From positions 62,001 to 126,000 of the forward strand of contig JAGYKP010000084.1 of NCBI GenBank assembly GCA_018401555.1: DNA of 64,000 nucleotides, in the 5' to 3' direction. Shown here one piece after another: positions 26,245-35,630 of this stretch; the stretch's first letter is position 1; every line of letters begins with the position of its first letter. The notes under the pieces were generated by a model. The model made no database searches. It saw nothing but the letters and a program-made list of their open reading frames with translations, and had not been told where the DNA came from. Made by a program: the position numbers and the translations under genes. Source of the DNA: Halomonas sp. (GTDB lineage: Bacteria; Pseudomonadota; Gammaproteobacteria; Pseudomonadales; Halomonadaceae).

Positions 26245-27546
26245 ATGAAGAACAAGTTCAATCGCCTGACCCTCGTCGCCGCCGTGGCGGCTGCCGCCTT
26301 CGCCAGCCAGGCCCATGCCGGCGGCTACCAGATCAACGAGCAGAGCGTCAGTGGCCAGGGCTATGGCCACGCCGGTCGCAGCTCCAATGTCAACGACGCC
26401 ACCATCGTCTTCGGCAACCCGGCGGGGATGTCGTTCCTGGATCGCGCCCAGGTATCGGTAGGTGGTACCTATCTGGATGTCAGTACCGACCTCGACAATA
26501 CGACCTACACAGCAACGGTGCCCGGCACGGGTGGAGATACTGCTGAAGGTGATATGGTGCCCGGTACATTGGTGCCATATGCCTTCTATGCTCACCCGGT
26601 AAATGAAAAGCTGGCATTTGGCTTTGGGGTCTATGCGCCCTTTGGTTCCAAGACCGACTACGAGGATAGCTTTGCGGGCCGCACATTTGGCACCTTGACC
26701 GAGGTGAAGGTCATGAGTGCGCAGCCGACGGTATCCTATCGCTTCAATGATCAATGGTCGGTAGGTGCTGGGGTCTCTTACAATCGTGTGGATGGCAAGT
26801 TATACCGTAATGCTCCTGCCGCTCCGGGCGTTGAACTGGACTCGCGAGTGGAAGGCGATGATGAAGCCTGGGGATATAACCTCGGTATCATCTATCAGCC
26901 GATTCCGGAAACGACACTTGGCCTTACCTATCGCTCAAAAGTTGAGTACACCCTTGAAGGTGACTTTAAGGCAACAGGTCCTGATGGTTCGGTTGCAAGC
27001 CGGCCGGTAGAGACTCCCATGGGGACAGTCATGGTTCCGCTCCAGGATAGCGCGAGCCTGGACCTGACGACGCCTGAAACCGTCAACTTCTCCGTTACCC
27101 AGGAAATGACGGATCGCCTCAAGCTGATGTTTGGTGCCTCCTGGGCGCGTTGGAGCCGGTTCGACCAGATCCTTGTCGAGGGCGAGAATCTGGGTGAGAT
27201 CACGAATGAGCCGCAGAACTACTCAAATGCCTGGGCATTTGCCGTTGGGGGTGAGTATCAGCTGAACCCGCAGTGGGCCCTGCGTGCTGGTCTGTCGATT
27301 GACAATACGCCGACCAATGACATTGATCGTAGTGTTCGTATTCCCTCCGATGACCGCCGGATCTTTTCCGTCGGGGCTGGGTGGACACCCGTCGACAACA
27401 TGACGGTCGACCTGGCCTACTCCTACCTCTCCGAGCGCGGCACCTTCGTTGAGCAGGGCGACCCGACCGACCTTCGAGGGCAGTTCAGGACCGACTACAA
27501 GAACGAAGCCCACGGCTTCGGCGCCCAGCTGACCTACCGCTTCTAA
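26245..27546 (+). CDS. fadL: FadL/OmpP1-type outer membrane transporter
   Basis: An outer-membrane beta-barrel, 433 residues, that admits long-chain fatty acids or other hydrophobic compounds. The signal peptide ends at ASQAHA/GG; the mature N-terminus GGYQINEQSVSGQGYGHAG is the FadL hatch, followed by NPAGMSFL. It ends in the barrel signature phenylalanine (AQLTYRF). Start ATG 26245, with ATG 26236 in frame upstream. The middle of the gene (about 26450-27370) is clearly richer in A/T and uses different codons from both ends, which suggests exchange of the surface-exposed part. Confidence 0.9.
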   Translation: MKNKFNRLTLVAAVAAAAFASQAHAGGYQINEQSVSGQGYGHAGRSSNVNDATIVFGNPAGMSFLDRAQVSVGGTYLDVSTDLDNTTYTATVPGTGGDTAEGDMVPGTLVPYAFYAHPVNEKLAFGFGVYAPFGSKTDYEDSFAGRTFGTLTEVKVMSAQPTVSYRFNDQWSVGAGVSYNRVDGKLYRNAPAAPGVELDSRVEGDDEAWGYNLGIIYQPIPETTLGLTYRSKVEYTLEGDFKATGPDGSVASRPVETPMGTVMVPLQDSASLDLTTPETVNFSVTQEMTDRLKLMFGASWARWSRFDQILVEGENLGEITNEPQNYSNAWAFAVGGEYQLNPQWALRAGLSIDNTPTNDIDRSVRIPSDDRRIFSVGAGWTPVDNMTVDLAYSYLSERGTFVEQGDPTDLRGQFRTDYKNEAHGFGAQLTYRF

Positions 27547-27568
27547 GCGTCAGCCAGCACGGCGTATC

Positions 27569-27598
27569 CAGGGAACCCGGCTTCGGCCGGGTTCCCTG
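27569..27598 (+). terminator. Terminator hairpin after fadL
   Basis: CAGGGAACCCGGC (27569-27581) and GCCGGGTTCCCTG (27586-27598) form a perfect 13-bp stem closed by a TTCG tetraloop. No T run follows, but the strength and place 23 bp after the stop support termination. Confidence 0.7.
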
Positions 27599-27651
27599 CG
27601 TTCGGGGCCGGGGGCGCGCGGCGAGTGGATGCGACTCGGCGCGGCTTTCGC

Positions 27652-27705
27652 TACAATGGATGTCTTTTCCGTGCCGCCGCGGCGCCGGCCTCTCGCCGGT
27701 GCCGC
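27652..27705 (+). promoter_or_regulatory. prfB -10 box and structured leader
   Basis: TACAAT at 27652-27657 is a likely -10 box without a clear -35. A strong hairpin, GCGGCGCCGGC pairing with GCCGGTGCCGC around a 5-base loop (27679-27705), follows in the presumed leader, 40 bp before the prfB start. Confidence 0.4.
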
Positions 27706-27745
27706 TGCGGCCGTACGTCCACCGCAGATTCAGGCGAGACGCCCC

Positions 27746-28844
27746 ATGCTGGAAACCAACCCGATTCACAACCTCATCAAGGACCTGTCTGAGCGGACAG
27801 ATGTCCTGAGGGGGTATCTTTGACTATGCCGAGAAGAAGGATCGGCTAGAGGAAGTCACCCGCGAGCTCGAGGACCCCAACGTCTGGAACGATCCGGACT
27901 ATGCCCAGAAGCTGGGCAAGGAGCGGGCCTCACTGGAGCTTATCGTCGCCACCATCGACGAGCTGGACCAGGGGCTGGGCGACAGCCGCGACCTGCTGGA
28001 ACTGGCCGAGATGGAGGAAGACGAGGGCACCGTCGCCGAGGTGGAGAAGGAACTGGAGGGCTTCAGGGCGAGCCTCGAGAAGCTCGAGTTCCGGCGCATG
28101 TTCTCCGGCGAGATGGACGAGAACAACGCCTACCTCGACATCCAGGCGGGCTCCGGCGGCACCGAGGCCCAGGATTGGGCCAACATGCTGCTGCGCATGT
28201 ACCTGCGCTGGTGTGAGCACCACGGCTTCAAGGCGGAGATCACCGAGCTCTCCGCCGGCGAGGTGGCGGGCATCAAGTCGGCCTCCCTGCATATCCAGGG
28301 TGACCACGCCTTCGGCTGGCTGCGCACTGAGACCGGCGTGCATCGCCTGGTGCGCAAGAGCCCCTTCGACTCCGGTGGCCGCCGCCATACGTCGTTCGCC
28401 TCGGTGTTCCTGTCACCGGAGATCGACGACAGCTTCGAGGTGGAGATCAATCCCTCGGACCTGCGCGTCGACACCTATCGCTCCAGCGGTGCCGGCGGTC
28501 AGCACGTCAACACCACCGACTCGGCGGTGCGCATCACCCACGAGCCCACCGGTATCGTGGTGGCTTGCCAGAGCCAGCGCAGCCAGCACGCCAACCGCGA
28601 CTTCGCCATGAAGCAGCTCAAGGCGAGGCTGTGGGAGCACGAGATGGAGAAGCGCAACGCTGCCAAGCAGGAGGCCGAGGACTCCAAGTCGGATATCGGC
28701 TGGGGCAGCCAGATCCGCTCCTACGTGCTGGATGACCAGCGTATCAAGGACCTGCGCACCGGCGTGCAGACCAGCAACTGCGACAAGGTGCTGGATGGTG
28801 ATTTAGACCAGTTTATCGTCGCCAGCCTGAAGCAAGGCCTATAG
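27746..28844 (+). CDS. prfB: Peptide chain release factor 2, with programmed +1 frameshift
   Basis: RF2, about 365 residues, releases peptides at UGA and UAA. Frame 1 runs from ATG 27746 to CTT 27818-27820 and meets an in-frame TGA at 27821; translation continues at GAC 27822. The coding region is thus join(27746..27820,27822..28844). The catalytic GGQ lies in [15 protein letters not shown] and the stop-recognition SPF in [11 protein letters not shown]. Unlike the other broken frames in this window, this shift is the autoregulatory site conserved in RF2 genes. lysS follows, as in E. coli. Confidence 0.97.
27809..27824 (+). promoter_or_regulatory. RF2 programmed frameshift site
   Basis: AGGGGG (27809-27814), an internal Shine-Dalgarno sequence, lies 3 bases before CTT-TGA-C (27818-27824). 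This is the canonical arrangement: slow termination at UGA when RF2 is scarce allows a +1 slip on CUU. Confidence 0.95.
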
Positions 28845-28968
28845 CCTGCTGCGCTCGCCGATACGGCGTTGCCCCTCTTCTCGAGATGCTCATTGACTAA
28901 AGTCAACTCCGCTCTCTCGAAGAGGGGCGCCTTGTCTCGGCATCGCTCGCGCGGCTATAGCAGCAGGC
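28844..28968. repeat. 125-bp cruciform-forming element between prfB and lysS
   Basis: The gap is filled by a long interrupted palindrome. Outer arms are GCCTGCTGC (28844-28852) and GCAGCAGGC (28960-28968). Inner arms are GCCCCTCTTC (28871-28880) and GAAGAGGGGC (28919-28928). The centre is TTGACT-AA-AGTCAA (28893-28906). It starts on the last base of the prfB stop codon. It could be a dispersed palindromic unit, a processing signal or an attenuator before lysS. Confidence 0.6.
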
Positions 28969-29010
28969 GTGTCCCAGTTTCCTTATCAAAGATTTCCAAC
29001 AGGTAGCGAA

Positions 29011-30561
29011 ATGGCCAACGAGAGCCCCACCCCGGACAGCCCCCAGAACGACGAAAACCGCCTGATCGCCGAGCGTCGCGCGAAGCTGGCGGCGCGCCGC
29101 GAGCGGGCCGCCGCGCAAGGCGAGAGTGCCTTTCCCAACCACTTCCGTCGCGACAGCCATGCCGCCGAGCTCAACGCGGCGCTGGGTGACAAGGACAAGG
29201 CCGAGCTCGAGGCGCTGAACCGTCAGGCCGGCGTGGCCGGACGCATCATGCGCAAGCGTGGCCCCTTCATCGTCATCCAGGACGTCAGCGGTCAGATTCA
29301 GCTCTATGTCGACAAGAAGGGGCTGCCCGCCGAAACCCTCGAGGAGATCAAGGGCTGGGACATCGGCGATATCGTCGCGGGGCGTGGTCCGGTGCACAAG
29401 TCGGGCAAGGGCGACCTCTACGTGATGATGGAGGAGGCGGTGCTGCTCACCAAGAGCCTGCGTCCGCTGCCCGACAAGTTCCACGGCCTCACCGACATGG
29501 AGGCGCGCTACCGCCAGCGCTATGTGGACCTGATCATGAACCCCGACTCGCGTCAGGTGTTCGAGACCCGTGCCGGGGTGATAAGCGCCATGCGCCGCTT
29601 CTTCGAGGCGCGCGGCTTCATGGAGGTGGAGACCCCCATGCTGCAGGCGATTCCCGGCGGCGCCACGGCGCGCCCCTTCGTCACCCACCACAATGCGCTG
29701 GACCAGGACATGTACCTGCGCATTGCACCGGAGCTCTACCTCAAGCGTCTGGTGGTGGGCGGCTTCGAGAAGGTCTTCGAGATCAACCGCAACTTCCGCA
29801 ACGAGGGGCTATCCACGCGCCACAACCCCGAGTTCACCATGATCGAGTTCTATCAGGCCTACGCGGATTACCACGACCTGATGGACCTCACCGAGGAGAT
29901 GCTGCGTACCCTGACCCGCGAGGTGCTGGGTACCACCACCGTGGTCAACACCGTGCGCAACCGTGATGGCGAGGTGCTGGAGCACTTCGAGTACGACTTC
30001 GGCCAGCCGCTGCGCCGCCTGACCGTGTTCGACTCGATTCTCGAGTACAACCCGGAGATCCACGCCGATGCGCTGGCCGATGAGGCCGCAGCGCGCCAGA
30101 TCGCCGAGCGCCTGGATATCGACGTCAAGGATGGCTGGGGCCTGGGCAAGATCCAGATCGAGATCTTCGAGAAGACCGTGGAGCATCGCCTGCAGCAGCC
30201 CACCTTCATCACCGAGTACCCCACCGAGGTGAGCCCGCTGGCGCGACGCAAGGACGCCAACCCCTTCGTTACCGAGCGCTTCGAGTTCTTCGTCGGCGGC
30301 CGCGAGATCGCCAACGGCTTCTCGGAGCTCAACGACGCCGAGGACCAGGCCGAGCGCTTCCGCGAACAGGTGGCGGAGAAGGAGGCCGGCGACGACGAGG
30401 CGATGTACTTTGATGCCGACTATGTGCGCGCACTGGAGTATGGCTTGCCACCTACGGCCGGCGAGGGCATCGGCATCGACCGCCTGGTGATGCTGCTCAC
30501 CGACAGCGCCTCGATCCGCGACGTGCTGCTGTTCCCGGCCATGCGCCCGGAAGTCGATTGA
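29011..30561 (+). CDS. lysS: Lysyl-tRNA synthetase, class II
   Basis: LysRS, 516 residues. The N-terminal OB-fold anticodon domain ([19 protein letters not shown]) precedes the class II catalytic core: motif 1 in [21 protein letters not shown] (abridged here by position 29620-29680), motif 2 [18 protein letters not shown] and motif 3 [13 protein letters not shown] near the C-terminus. ATG 29011 gives [11 protein letters not shown]; a GTG start 14 codons upstream is less likely because it lies close to the repeat element. The frame is intact. Confidence 0.96.
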   Translation: MANESPTPDSPQNDENRLIAERRAKLAARRERAAAQGESAFPNHFRRDSHAAELNAALGDKDKAELEALNRQAGVAGRIMRKRGPFIVIQDVSGQIQLYVDKKGLPAETLEEIKGWDIGDIVAGRGPVHKSGKGDLYVMMEEAVLLTKSLRPLPDKFHGLTDMEARYRQRYVDLIMNPDSRQVFETRAGVISAMRRFFEARGFMEVETPMLQAIPGGATARPFVTHHNALDQDMYLRIAPELYLKRLVVGGFEKVFEINRNFRNEGLSTRHNPEFTMIEFYQAYADYHDLMDLTEEMLRTLTREVLGTTTVVNTVRNRDGEVLEHFEYDFGQPLRRLTVFDSILEYNPEIHADALADEAAARQIAERLDIDVKDGWGLGKIQIEIFEKTVEHRLQQPTFITEYPTEVSPLARRKDANPFVTERFEFFVGGREIANGFSELNDAEDQAERFREQVAEKEAGDDEAMYFDADYVRALEYGLPPTAGEGIGIDRLVMLLTDSASIRDVLLFPAMRPEVD

Positions 30562-30574
30562 AAGGCGATGGTGC

Positions 30575-30768
30575 GAGGGGCCCCGGGGGAAGGCCGAAGA
30601 GGAGGTCCGACGCCAGGGGTGAGGAGCACTGCTCCGAACGGGCTGGCCATGGATGGCCAGCACCGGTCCTGCAAGCGGAGCAGGATGCGAGAGCGCAGCA
30701 GGGCGTCGGTAGCGCCCAGGGAAGGGTCTTCAGCGCCTCCTCGCAGGCCTTCCGCCGGATCAGCCCCG
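30575..30768 (+). repeat. Dispersed intergenic repeat, copy 2, long form
   Basis: This copy begins 13 bp after the lysS stop. It shares GGCCGAAGAGGAGGTCC, CGCCAGGG, GGCGTCGGTAGCGCCCAGGG, CAGCGCCTCCTCGCAGGCC and CCGGATCAGCCCCG with copies 1 and 3. Between CGCCAGGG and GGCGTCGG it carries about 80 extra bases (30620-30701) that form a nested hairpin: CTGCTCCG/CGGAGCAG outside and GCTGGCCAT/ATGGCCAGC inside. The clear terminal inverted repeats of copy 1 are not preserved on the right. Confidence 0.65.
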
Positions 30769-30793
30769 TCCAGTATCTCTATGGGGAGAAGTA

Positions 30794-30823
30794 TTGGTAA
30801 CTAGGGCGGCCAGCACCCATAAT
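30794..30823 (+). promoter_or_regulatory. Candidate promoter for the following small gene
   Basis: TTGGTA (30794-30799) and CATAAT (30818-30823) with an 18-bp spacer lie 31 bp before the start at 30854. Confidence 0.35.
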
Positions 30824-30853
30824 GATCGTCGTTTCGACGTCGAGGAGACCACC

Positions 30854-31240
30854 ATGAAACTGCTCAATCGCTCTGCCCTGAGCGTCCGCCCGACCCAGCA
30901 CTTCGTGGATTGGATCAACGGGCTCGAGCCCACCCTCGGCGACGACGACCTGACGCTGACCGACGTCGAGCGTGAGAGTACCGTCTACCTGATTCCCGAG
31001 ATGGACACCCCGGAGGCCCTGCAGGGCTTCGTGCGCGAGCGCTACCTCGAGATCCTCGAGACCGAGCTGCGCGCCTGGGAGGAGGACGAGCGGCAGTGGC
31101 CCGAGACCATCGACTGGTCGCTGTTCCAGCGCTTCCTGCAGCTCGAGCACAGCTACCTGGCCATCGACCTCGACAACGAGGCGGCACTGGAGATCTCCGA
31201 GATCGACGATAGCCTGCTGCTGGAGACCGATCAGGACTGA
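30854..31240 (+). CDS. Conserved acidic protein of unknown function
   Basis: A soluble, strongly acidic protein of 128 residues (MKLLNRSALSVRPTQHFVDW). There are no membrane segments or cysteine motifs. It holds many Asp/Glu residues and aromatic anchors such as WEEDERQWPETIDWSLFQRF. I recall similar short proteins with the same MKLLNRSAL opening in other proteobacteria, but no function. GAGGAGACC lies 6-13 bp before ATG 30854. It stands alone between lysS and a convergent methyltransferase gene. Confidence 0.75.
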   Translation: MKLLNRSALSVRPTQHFVDWINGLEPTLGDDDLTLTDVERESTVYLIPEMDTPEALQGFVRERYLEILETELRAWEEDERQWPETIDWSLFQRFLQLEHSYLAIDLDNEAALEISEIDDSLLLETDQD

Positions 31241-31290
31241 TCCTGGGCCGCCGTGCGGCCTCGCGTCCCGGCAACCCGCGCGACGAGCGC

Positions 31291-32085
31291 TCAGCTGCCG
31301 GGACTCTCCCAACCCAGCATCGCCCAGCGCATCGAGGCGCCTCCCCGGCGGCCTCGCTCGGGGTCCCGCGCATACCATGCCGCCAGCCGTGAGGCCTCCT
31401 CGTTGCTCAGCTCACCCAGTATCCGGGTGGCCCGCTGCACGAAGGCATCGGCACTTTCCGCGCCGGCCAGCCGGCTGGGGGTCTCGATATAGTCCAGGGT
31501 GGCGTATATGCCACGCGCGTGGAGCAGGTTGAGCGCGTAGATATGGTCGGGCAGGCCGATGCCGGGGCGCTCCAGCAGGGCGTCGATCTCGGGGTCGAGG
31601 AAGTGGCCCCCGGCCAGCTGGGTCATGTAGACGCGCCGCCTGGCGTGGGCGTTGAGCTTGGCCAGGGCGTCGTCGAGGTCATCGACGAGGCCGGCCCTCG
31701 AAGCGACCACGATGTCGCAGCGGGGCACGTCGTGCCAGGGCTCCTCCCAGGCGCGACGGATCGAGGTCACGTTGTCGGCGCCGAGCTCAGCGGCGCGGCG
31801 CACCAGCTGCTCGAGCATCGCCGGGCTGTGGTCGAGTCCGTAGACATGCTCCATCCGGTCGCACAGCAGCAGGCCGATAGTTCCCGGGCCGCAGCCCACG
31901 TCGAGCAGGGTGTGGCAGTCGCTGAGATCCAGCCGGGACACGAAGGCGTTCGCGTAGCTGCCACCCAGCGGCTTGGCGCCCAGCTCGGCGGCCCGGGCAT
32001 CCCAGGCGCTGACCGGCTTCGGCTGGCGCCCCGAGGCGTCAAGGTGTTGGCGATAGCGGGCGGCGAAGTCGATGTCGCTGAGCAT
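31291..32085 (-). CDS. Class I SAM-dependent methyltransferase
   Basis: A 264-residue Rossmann-fold methyltransferase. Motif I is LLDVGCGPGTIGLLL near residue 60, followed by VYGLDHSPAML (motif II acidic residue) and DIVVASRAGLVDDL. The substrate is not evident. ATG 32085 gives MLSDIDFAARYRQHLDASG; the frame remains open 21 codons further upstream. It is divergent from the MFS gene, the starts being about 107 bp apart. Confidence 0.82.
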   Translation of the reverse strand: MLSDIDFAARYRQHLDASGRQPKPVSAWDARAAELGAKPLGGSYANAFVSRLDLSDCHTLLDVGCGPGTIGLLLCDRMEHVYGLDHSPAMLEQLVRRAAELGADNVTSIRRAWEEPWHDVPRCDIVVASRAGLVDDLDDALAKLNAHARRRVYMTQLAGGHFLDPEIDALLERPGIGLPDHIYALNLLHARGIYATLDYIETPSRLAGAESADAFVQRATRILGELSNEEASRLAAWYARDPERGRRGGASMRWAMLGWESPGS

Positions 32086-32191
32086 GGCGGGCTCCCTTTC
32101 AGGCAATCGCCATAGCCTAGCGCTACTGCTGCCAGGCGAGTGTGACACGCATCAACTCATTCGACATGGACCCCAAGGAAGGGCAAATACC

Positions 32192-33570
32192 GTGAGCCGA
32201 CTCTTCGAGACGCGCCCCGGCGATGATGGCCTGCCGGGACCCGAGCGGCGCCTGGCGGTGCTGGCGCTGATCCTGGGCACCCTGATGGCGGTGGTGGACA
32301 CCACCATGGTCAATATCGCGCTGCCCTCCATCGCCAGGAGCCTCGAGGTCTCCGCCTCCCGGGTGGTGTGGGTCACCAACCTCTTCCAGGTCAGCTGTGC
32401 CGCCTTCCTGCTGGTATTCGCCGCCCTCAGCGAGCTGCTCAGCCGACGTCGCCTCTATGTGGCCGGAGTCGCGGTCTTCGCCCTGGCGGCACTGGGCAGT
32501 GCGCTTTCCACAAGCCTGGAGTCGCTGCTGGTGTTCCGTGCCCTGCAGGGGCTGGGGGCGGCGGCGACCCTCTCCATCGGCCCCTCGATCTACCGACAGA
32601 TCTTTCCCACGCGGCTGCTGGGCAGTGCCCTGGGGCTCTCCGCCATGGTGGTGGCGGGCGGCTATGCCGCCGGCCCGGCCATCGGCGGGCTGCTGCTCTC
32701 GGTGGCCGACTGGCCCTGGCTGTTCGCCCTGCATCTGCCGCTGGGCGCGGTGGCGTTGGTGCTGGCCTGGCGGGCGCTGCCCCGCGAGTCGGCACGTCCC
32801 GGCGGTTTCGACTGGCAGGGAGCGTTGCTCTCGGTGGCCATGCTCGGCGGCTTCTTCGTTGCCATGGATGGCCTCGGGCACGGCATGCCGGTCTGGGCGC
32901 TGGTGGCGTGGCTGGGCAGCAGCCTGGTCGCGGCGCTGCTGTTCCTGCGTCGCCAGCGGCGTGCCCCCACCCGCCGCTGCCGCTGGCGATCTTTGCCGAG
33001 CGACGCTTCAGCCTGGCGCTGGCCGCCCAGGGCAGCGCCTTCGTGGGCCAGGGGCTCGCCTTCGTGGCACTCTCCTTCCTGTTCCAGCAGCAGATGGGCT
33101 TCTCGCCGCTGGAGACCGCCTGGCTGTTCACCCCCTGGCCGCTGGCGATCATGCTGGTGGGGCCGCTGGCGGGCCGGTTGGCTGACCGGGTGAACCCGAC
33201 CTTGCTGGCCTCGCTGGGCCTGACCCTGCTGATGGTCGGCCTGGCCGCGCTGGCCCGGCTCGATGCCGAGGCCGGGGTGGTCGAGGTGTTGTGGCGCATG
33301 GCGCTGTGCGGGCTGGGCTTCGGGCTCTTCCAGCCGCCCAACAACCGCGAACTCATCGGCAACGTGCCCGCCGCGCGCAGTGCCAATGCCTCCGGGGCCA
33401 TGAGCACCTCGCGCACCGTGGGGCAGTCGCTGGGGGTGGCACTGGTGGGTGCCTTCCTGGCCGCCGGCGTGGCGGTGCAGGCCACGCTGTGGCTGGGTGC
33501 CCTGACCACCCTCGCCGCCTTGCTGTTCAGTCTGCTGAGGGTTCCACTCGCCACCGCTCGGGACGAGTAG
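32192..33570 (+). CDS. MFS drug-efflux type transporter, frameshifted
   Basis: A major facilitator of about 459 residues, with the family motif VVDTTMVNIALPSIARSL in the first helix (DHA2/EmrB type) and LSRRRLYVAG in the loop 2-3 region. About 13-14 hydrophobic segments are seen. A missing C in the C5 run at 32964-32968 breaks it: RRQRRAP should continue into HPPLPLAIFAERRFSLAL. GTG 32192 follows AAGGAAGG. The substrate is unknown; neighbours give no hint. Confidence 0.85.
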
Positions 33571-33659
33571 CGCACGGACAAGCAGGGCCGAGGCGCATCG
33601 TTCGCGCCGCCGATAGCGAGTACAATGTGACCTTCACTTCACCACTTCGGGAAGCCGCC

Positions 33660-33968
33660 ATGAGCATCCAGTCAAGCATCGAAGAGAAGCTCAAGGCCCT
33701 CGAGCCCGCCTTTCTGCAGGTGGAGAACGAGAGCCATCGGCACGCCGTGCCGCCCAACTCCGAGACTCACTTCAAGGTCACCCTGGTCAGCGAGCGCTTC
33801 GCGGGGCTGATGCCGGTCAAGCGTCACCAGCAGCTCTATTCCCTGCTGGCCGACGAGCTGGCCGGCCCGGTGCATGCCCTGGCCCTGCACCTCTACACGC
33901 CGCAGGAGTGGGAGGACAGCGGCCAGGCGCGCCCCGATTCCCCCAACCGCCAGGGCGGCGGGCGGTGA
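33660..33968 (+). CDS. bolA: BolA family protein
   Basis: BolA, 102 residues, a small protein that partners monothiol glutaredoxins in Fe-S/iron signalling and affects cell shape. The family core VENESHRHAVPPNSETHFKV and HALALHLYTPQEW (with the conserved C-terminal His) is present. TACAAT at 33621-33626 may be a -10 box. The stop overlaps the GTG start of the next gene (GTGA), so bolA, the following gene and rimI probably form one operon. Confidence 0.9.
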   Translation: MSIQSSIEEKLKALEPAFLQVENESHRHAVPPNSETHFKVTLVSERFAGLMPVKRHQQLYSLLADELAGPVHALALHLYTPQEWEDSGQARPDSPNRQGGGR

Positions 33969-34785
33969 CCAGCGAGCCGCAGCGCCTCCAGTACCTGGAG
34001 GCGATGGGTCTGACCGCCTGGGTGGCACGCTATGTGCTGCCCAACGCGCGCAGTACCCCGGCCTGTGACTGGGAGCTGCCCGAGGCAGCCCCCGAGGCCG
34101 ATCACGGCGAGCGTCTGCATGCCCTGCTCGACGAGGCGCGGGAGCAGCCTGCTGCCCCCCGGCCGGAGGTTCCCACCCAGGAGCGTGCCGCGCGCCCGCC
34201 GCGACCGGGCAAGGCGCGCGCGGCCCTGTTGGGGATATCCCGCCTTCGCCACAACCCGACAGCGGGGCCGAGGAGACGGCAGGGCCTGTCGCGCAGACGC
34301 CGGGAGAGGCGCTACGCTTCGCCTTCCAGGTCGCCTGCCTGGAGGGGCGCTGGCTGCTGGTGCTGCCGGGCGAACAGGCGCCGGGGCGTCCCCAGCTGAT
34401 GCTGCTCGCCAACCTGCTGCGGGCCGCGGGTATCGACTCGCCGCTGCCGGTCTTCCAGGACTTTCGCTGGCCGCTGCAGGAGGGGCTGCCGGTGCATGAA
34501 CCGCTGGAGGAGGCCCGCGAGGGTCTGAAGGCCTTCATCGCGGGGGCCAGCCGGCGCGGCTGGGCGCCACGCCGGCTGCTGATGTTCGGCCAGGATGACA
34601 CCCTGGACCGGGTGCTGTCGCTCGAGGCGGGGCACTGCCCGCTGTTCGACCTGCCAGCCTGGCAGGCGCCGTCACTGAGCGAGCTCTCCGCCAGTGCCGA
34701 TGCCAAGCGCGCGCTGCTGTCGCAGCTGCTTGACCTGGGCGAGGCGTGGCGAGACCCGGCAGTGGAAGTGCCGGATGAACGCTAG
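33965..34785 (+). CDS. Conserved protein of unknown function between bolA and rimI, frameshifted
   Basis: About 273 residues when repaired. The N-terminus (VTSEPQRLQYLEAMGLTAWVARY) is followed by a Pro/Ala/Arg-rich linker, then a folded half with LRFAFQVACLEGRWLLVLP and RRLLMFGQDDTLDRVL. A missing G in the G4 run at 34231-34234 separates the halves. The reading of the linker as DIPPSPQPDSGAEE supports the repair. The GTG start overlaps the bolA stop and the TAG stop overlaps the rimI start. I do not recognise a domain; tight coupling with rimI suggests a related role but does not prove one. Confidence 0.7.
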
Positions 34786-35323
34786 CAAGCGCGGGAAGAA
34801 GCCGATACTGGTGCGCCTGATGGAGGCCGATCACCTGGCGGTGGCGGCGCTGGAGGCGGCTCACGGCTGGCCTATGGGCGGCTCCGAGGCGCAGTTGAAG
34901 ACAGCCCTGGCCGACCCCGCCACGGCTGTCTACGGCCTGCTGGCCGGCGATGCCCCGATGGGTGATGAACTGCTGGGCTATGCCGCCGTGGCCCGACTGC
35001 CCTTCGAGGCGGAGCTGCAGGCGATCCTGGTGGACGAGGCGCGGCGCGGCCAGGGGCTCGCCCGGCAGCTGCTCACCGTGGTGGCCGACCAGGCCCGCGA
35101 GTGGGGCAGCGAGCGGCTGCTGCTGGAGGTGCGGGCGGGCAATGCCCCGGCCATTGCGCTCTATCGCGCGGCGGGCTTTGGCGAGGATGGCATTCGTCGC
35201 GGCTACTATCCGCCGCTGCCGAGTCGTGCCTCGCCCCCGTTGCATGCCCCGGACACGCCACCGCCCCGGCAGGCCGGGGCGGTCAGGGAAGATGCGCTGC
35301 TGATGTCGCTGGCGCTGGGGTGA
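34775..35323 (+). CDS. rimI: GNAT acetyltransferase, RimI type
   Basis: A 182-residue acetyltransferase, probably the enzyme acetylating the N-terminus of ribosomal protein S18. The acetyl-CoA loop is DEARRGQGLARQLL near residue 87, followed by LLLEVRAGNAPAIALYRAAGF, the RimI signature. ATG 34775 overlaps the upstream gene's stop. The C-terminal 25 residues (PPPRQAGAVREDALLMSLALG) include the usual hydrophobic end. Confidence 0.85.
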   Translation: MNASKRGKKPILVRLMEADHLAVAALEAAHGWPMGGSEAQLKTALADPATAVYGLLAGDAPMGDELLGYAAVARLPFEAELQAILVDEARRGQGLARQLLTVVADQAREWGSERLLLEVRAGNAPAIALYRAAGFGEDGIRRGYYPPLPSRASPPLHAPDTPPPRQAGAVREDALLMSLALG

Positions 35324-35338
35324 GTCCGCTGTGGCGGC

Positions 35339-35533
35339 TCAGCCCTGGCTGTCGCCATCCAGCTCGTCCAGCTTGCCCAGCACGGTGGTCAGGCGGCGCT
35401 CCCACTCCTCGCGCTCCTGCTTCAGGCGGCTGTTTTCCTCGCGCAGCTCCTCGGCTTCCATCTTCAGCAGCTCCAGAGCCTCCACGGCGCTGGTGACCTT
35501 CTGTTCGAGCCGGTTGAAGAGTTCGATGCTCAT
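35339..35533 (-). CDS. zapB: ZapB-like coiled-coil cell division protein
   Basis: A 64-residue, almost purely coiled-coil protein, MSIELFNRLEQKVTSAVEAL then repeated Glu/Leu heptads. This matches ZapB, which binds ZapA at the Z ring, and is somewhat shorter than the 81-residue E. coli protein. ATG 35533 follows AGGAGAA. It lies in the gap between rimI and rsmD and overlaps neither. A SlyX-like or other short coiled coil is the alternative. Confidence 0.72.
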   Translation of the reverse strand: MSIELFNRLEQKVTSAVEALELLKMEAEELREENSRLKQEREEWERRLTTVLGKLDELDGDSQG

Positions 35534-35630
35534 CCTGTTCTCCTGAGGTGTCGTTCCGGGTGGTCCTTGCGGCCGAGCCGGGGCCCGTGGCGGGCGGTCC
35601 AGGCCAGCAGCGTAACGCCGAGCTACTGGC

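Noticed and set aside
27821..27823. In-frame TGA near the start of prfB as another sequencing error
   Set aside because: The AGGGGG-TAT-CTT-TGA-C context is the conserved RF2 programmed frameshift site, so this one is real.
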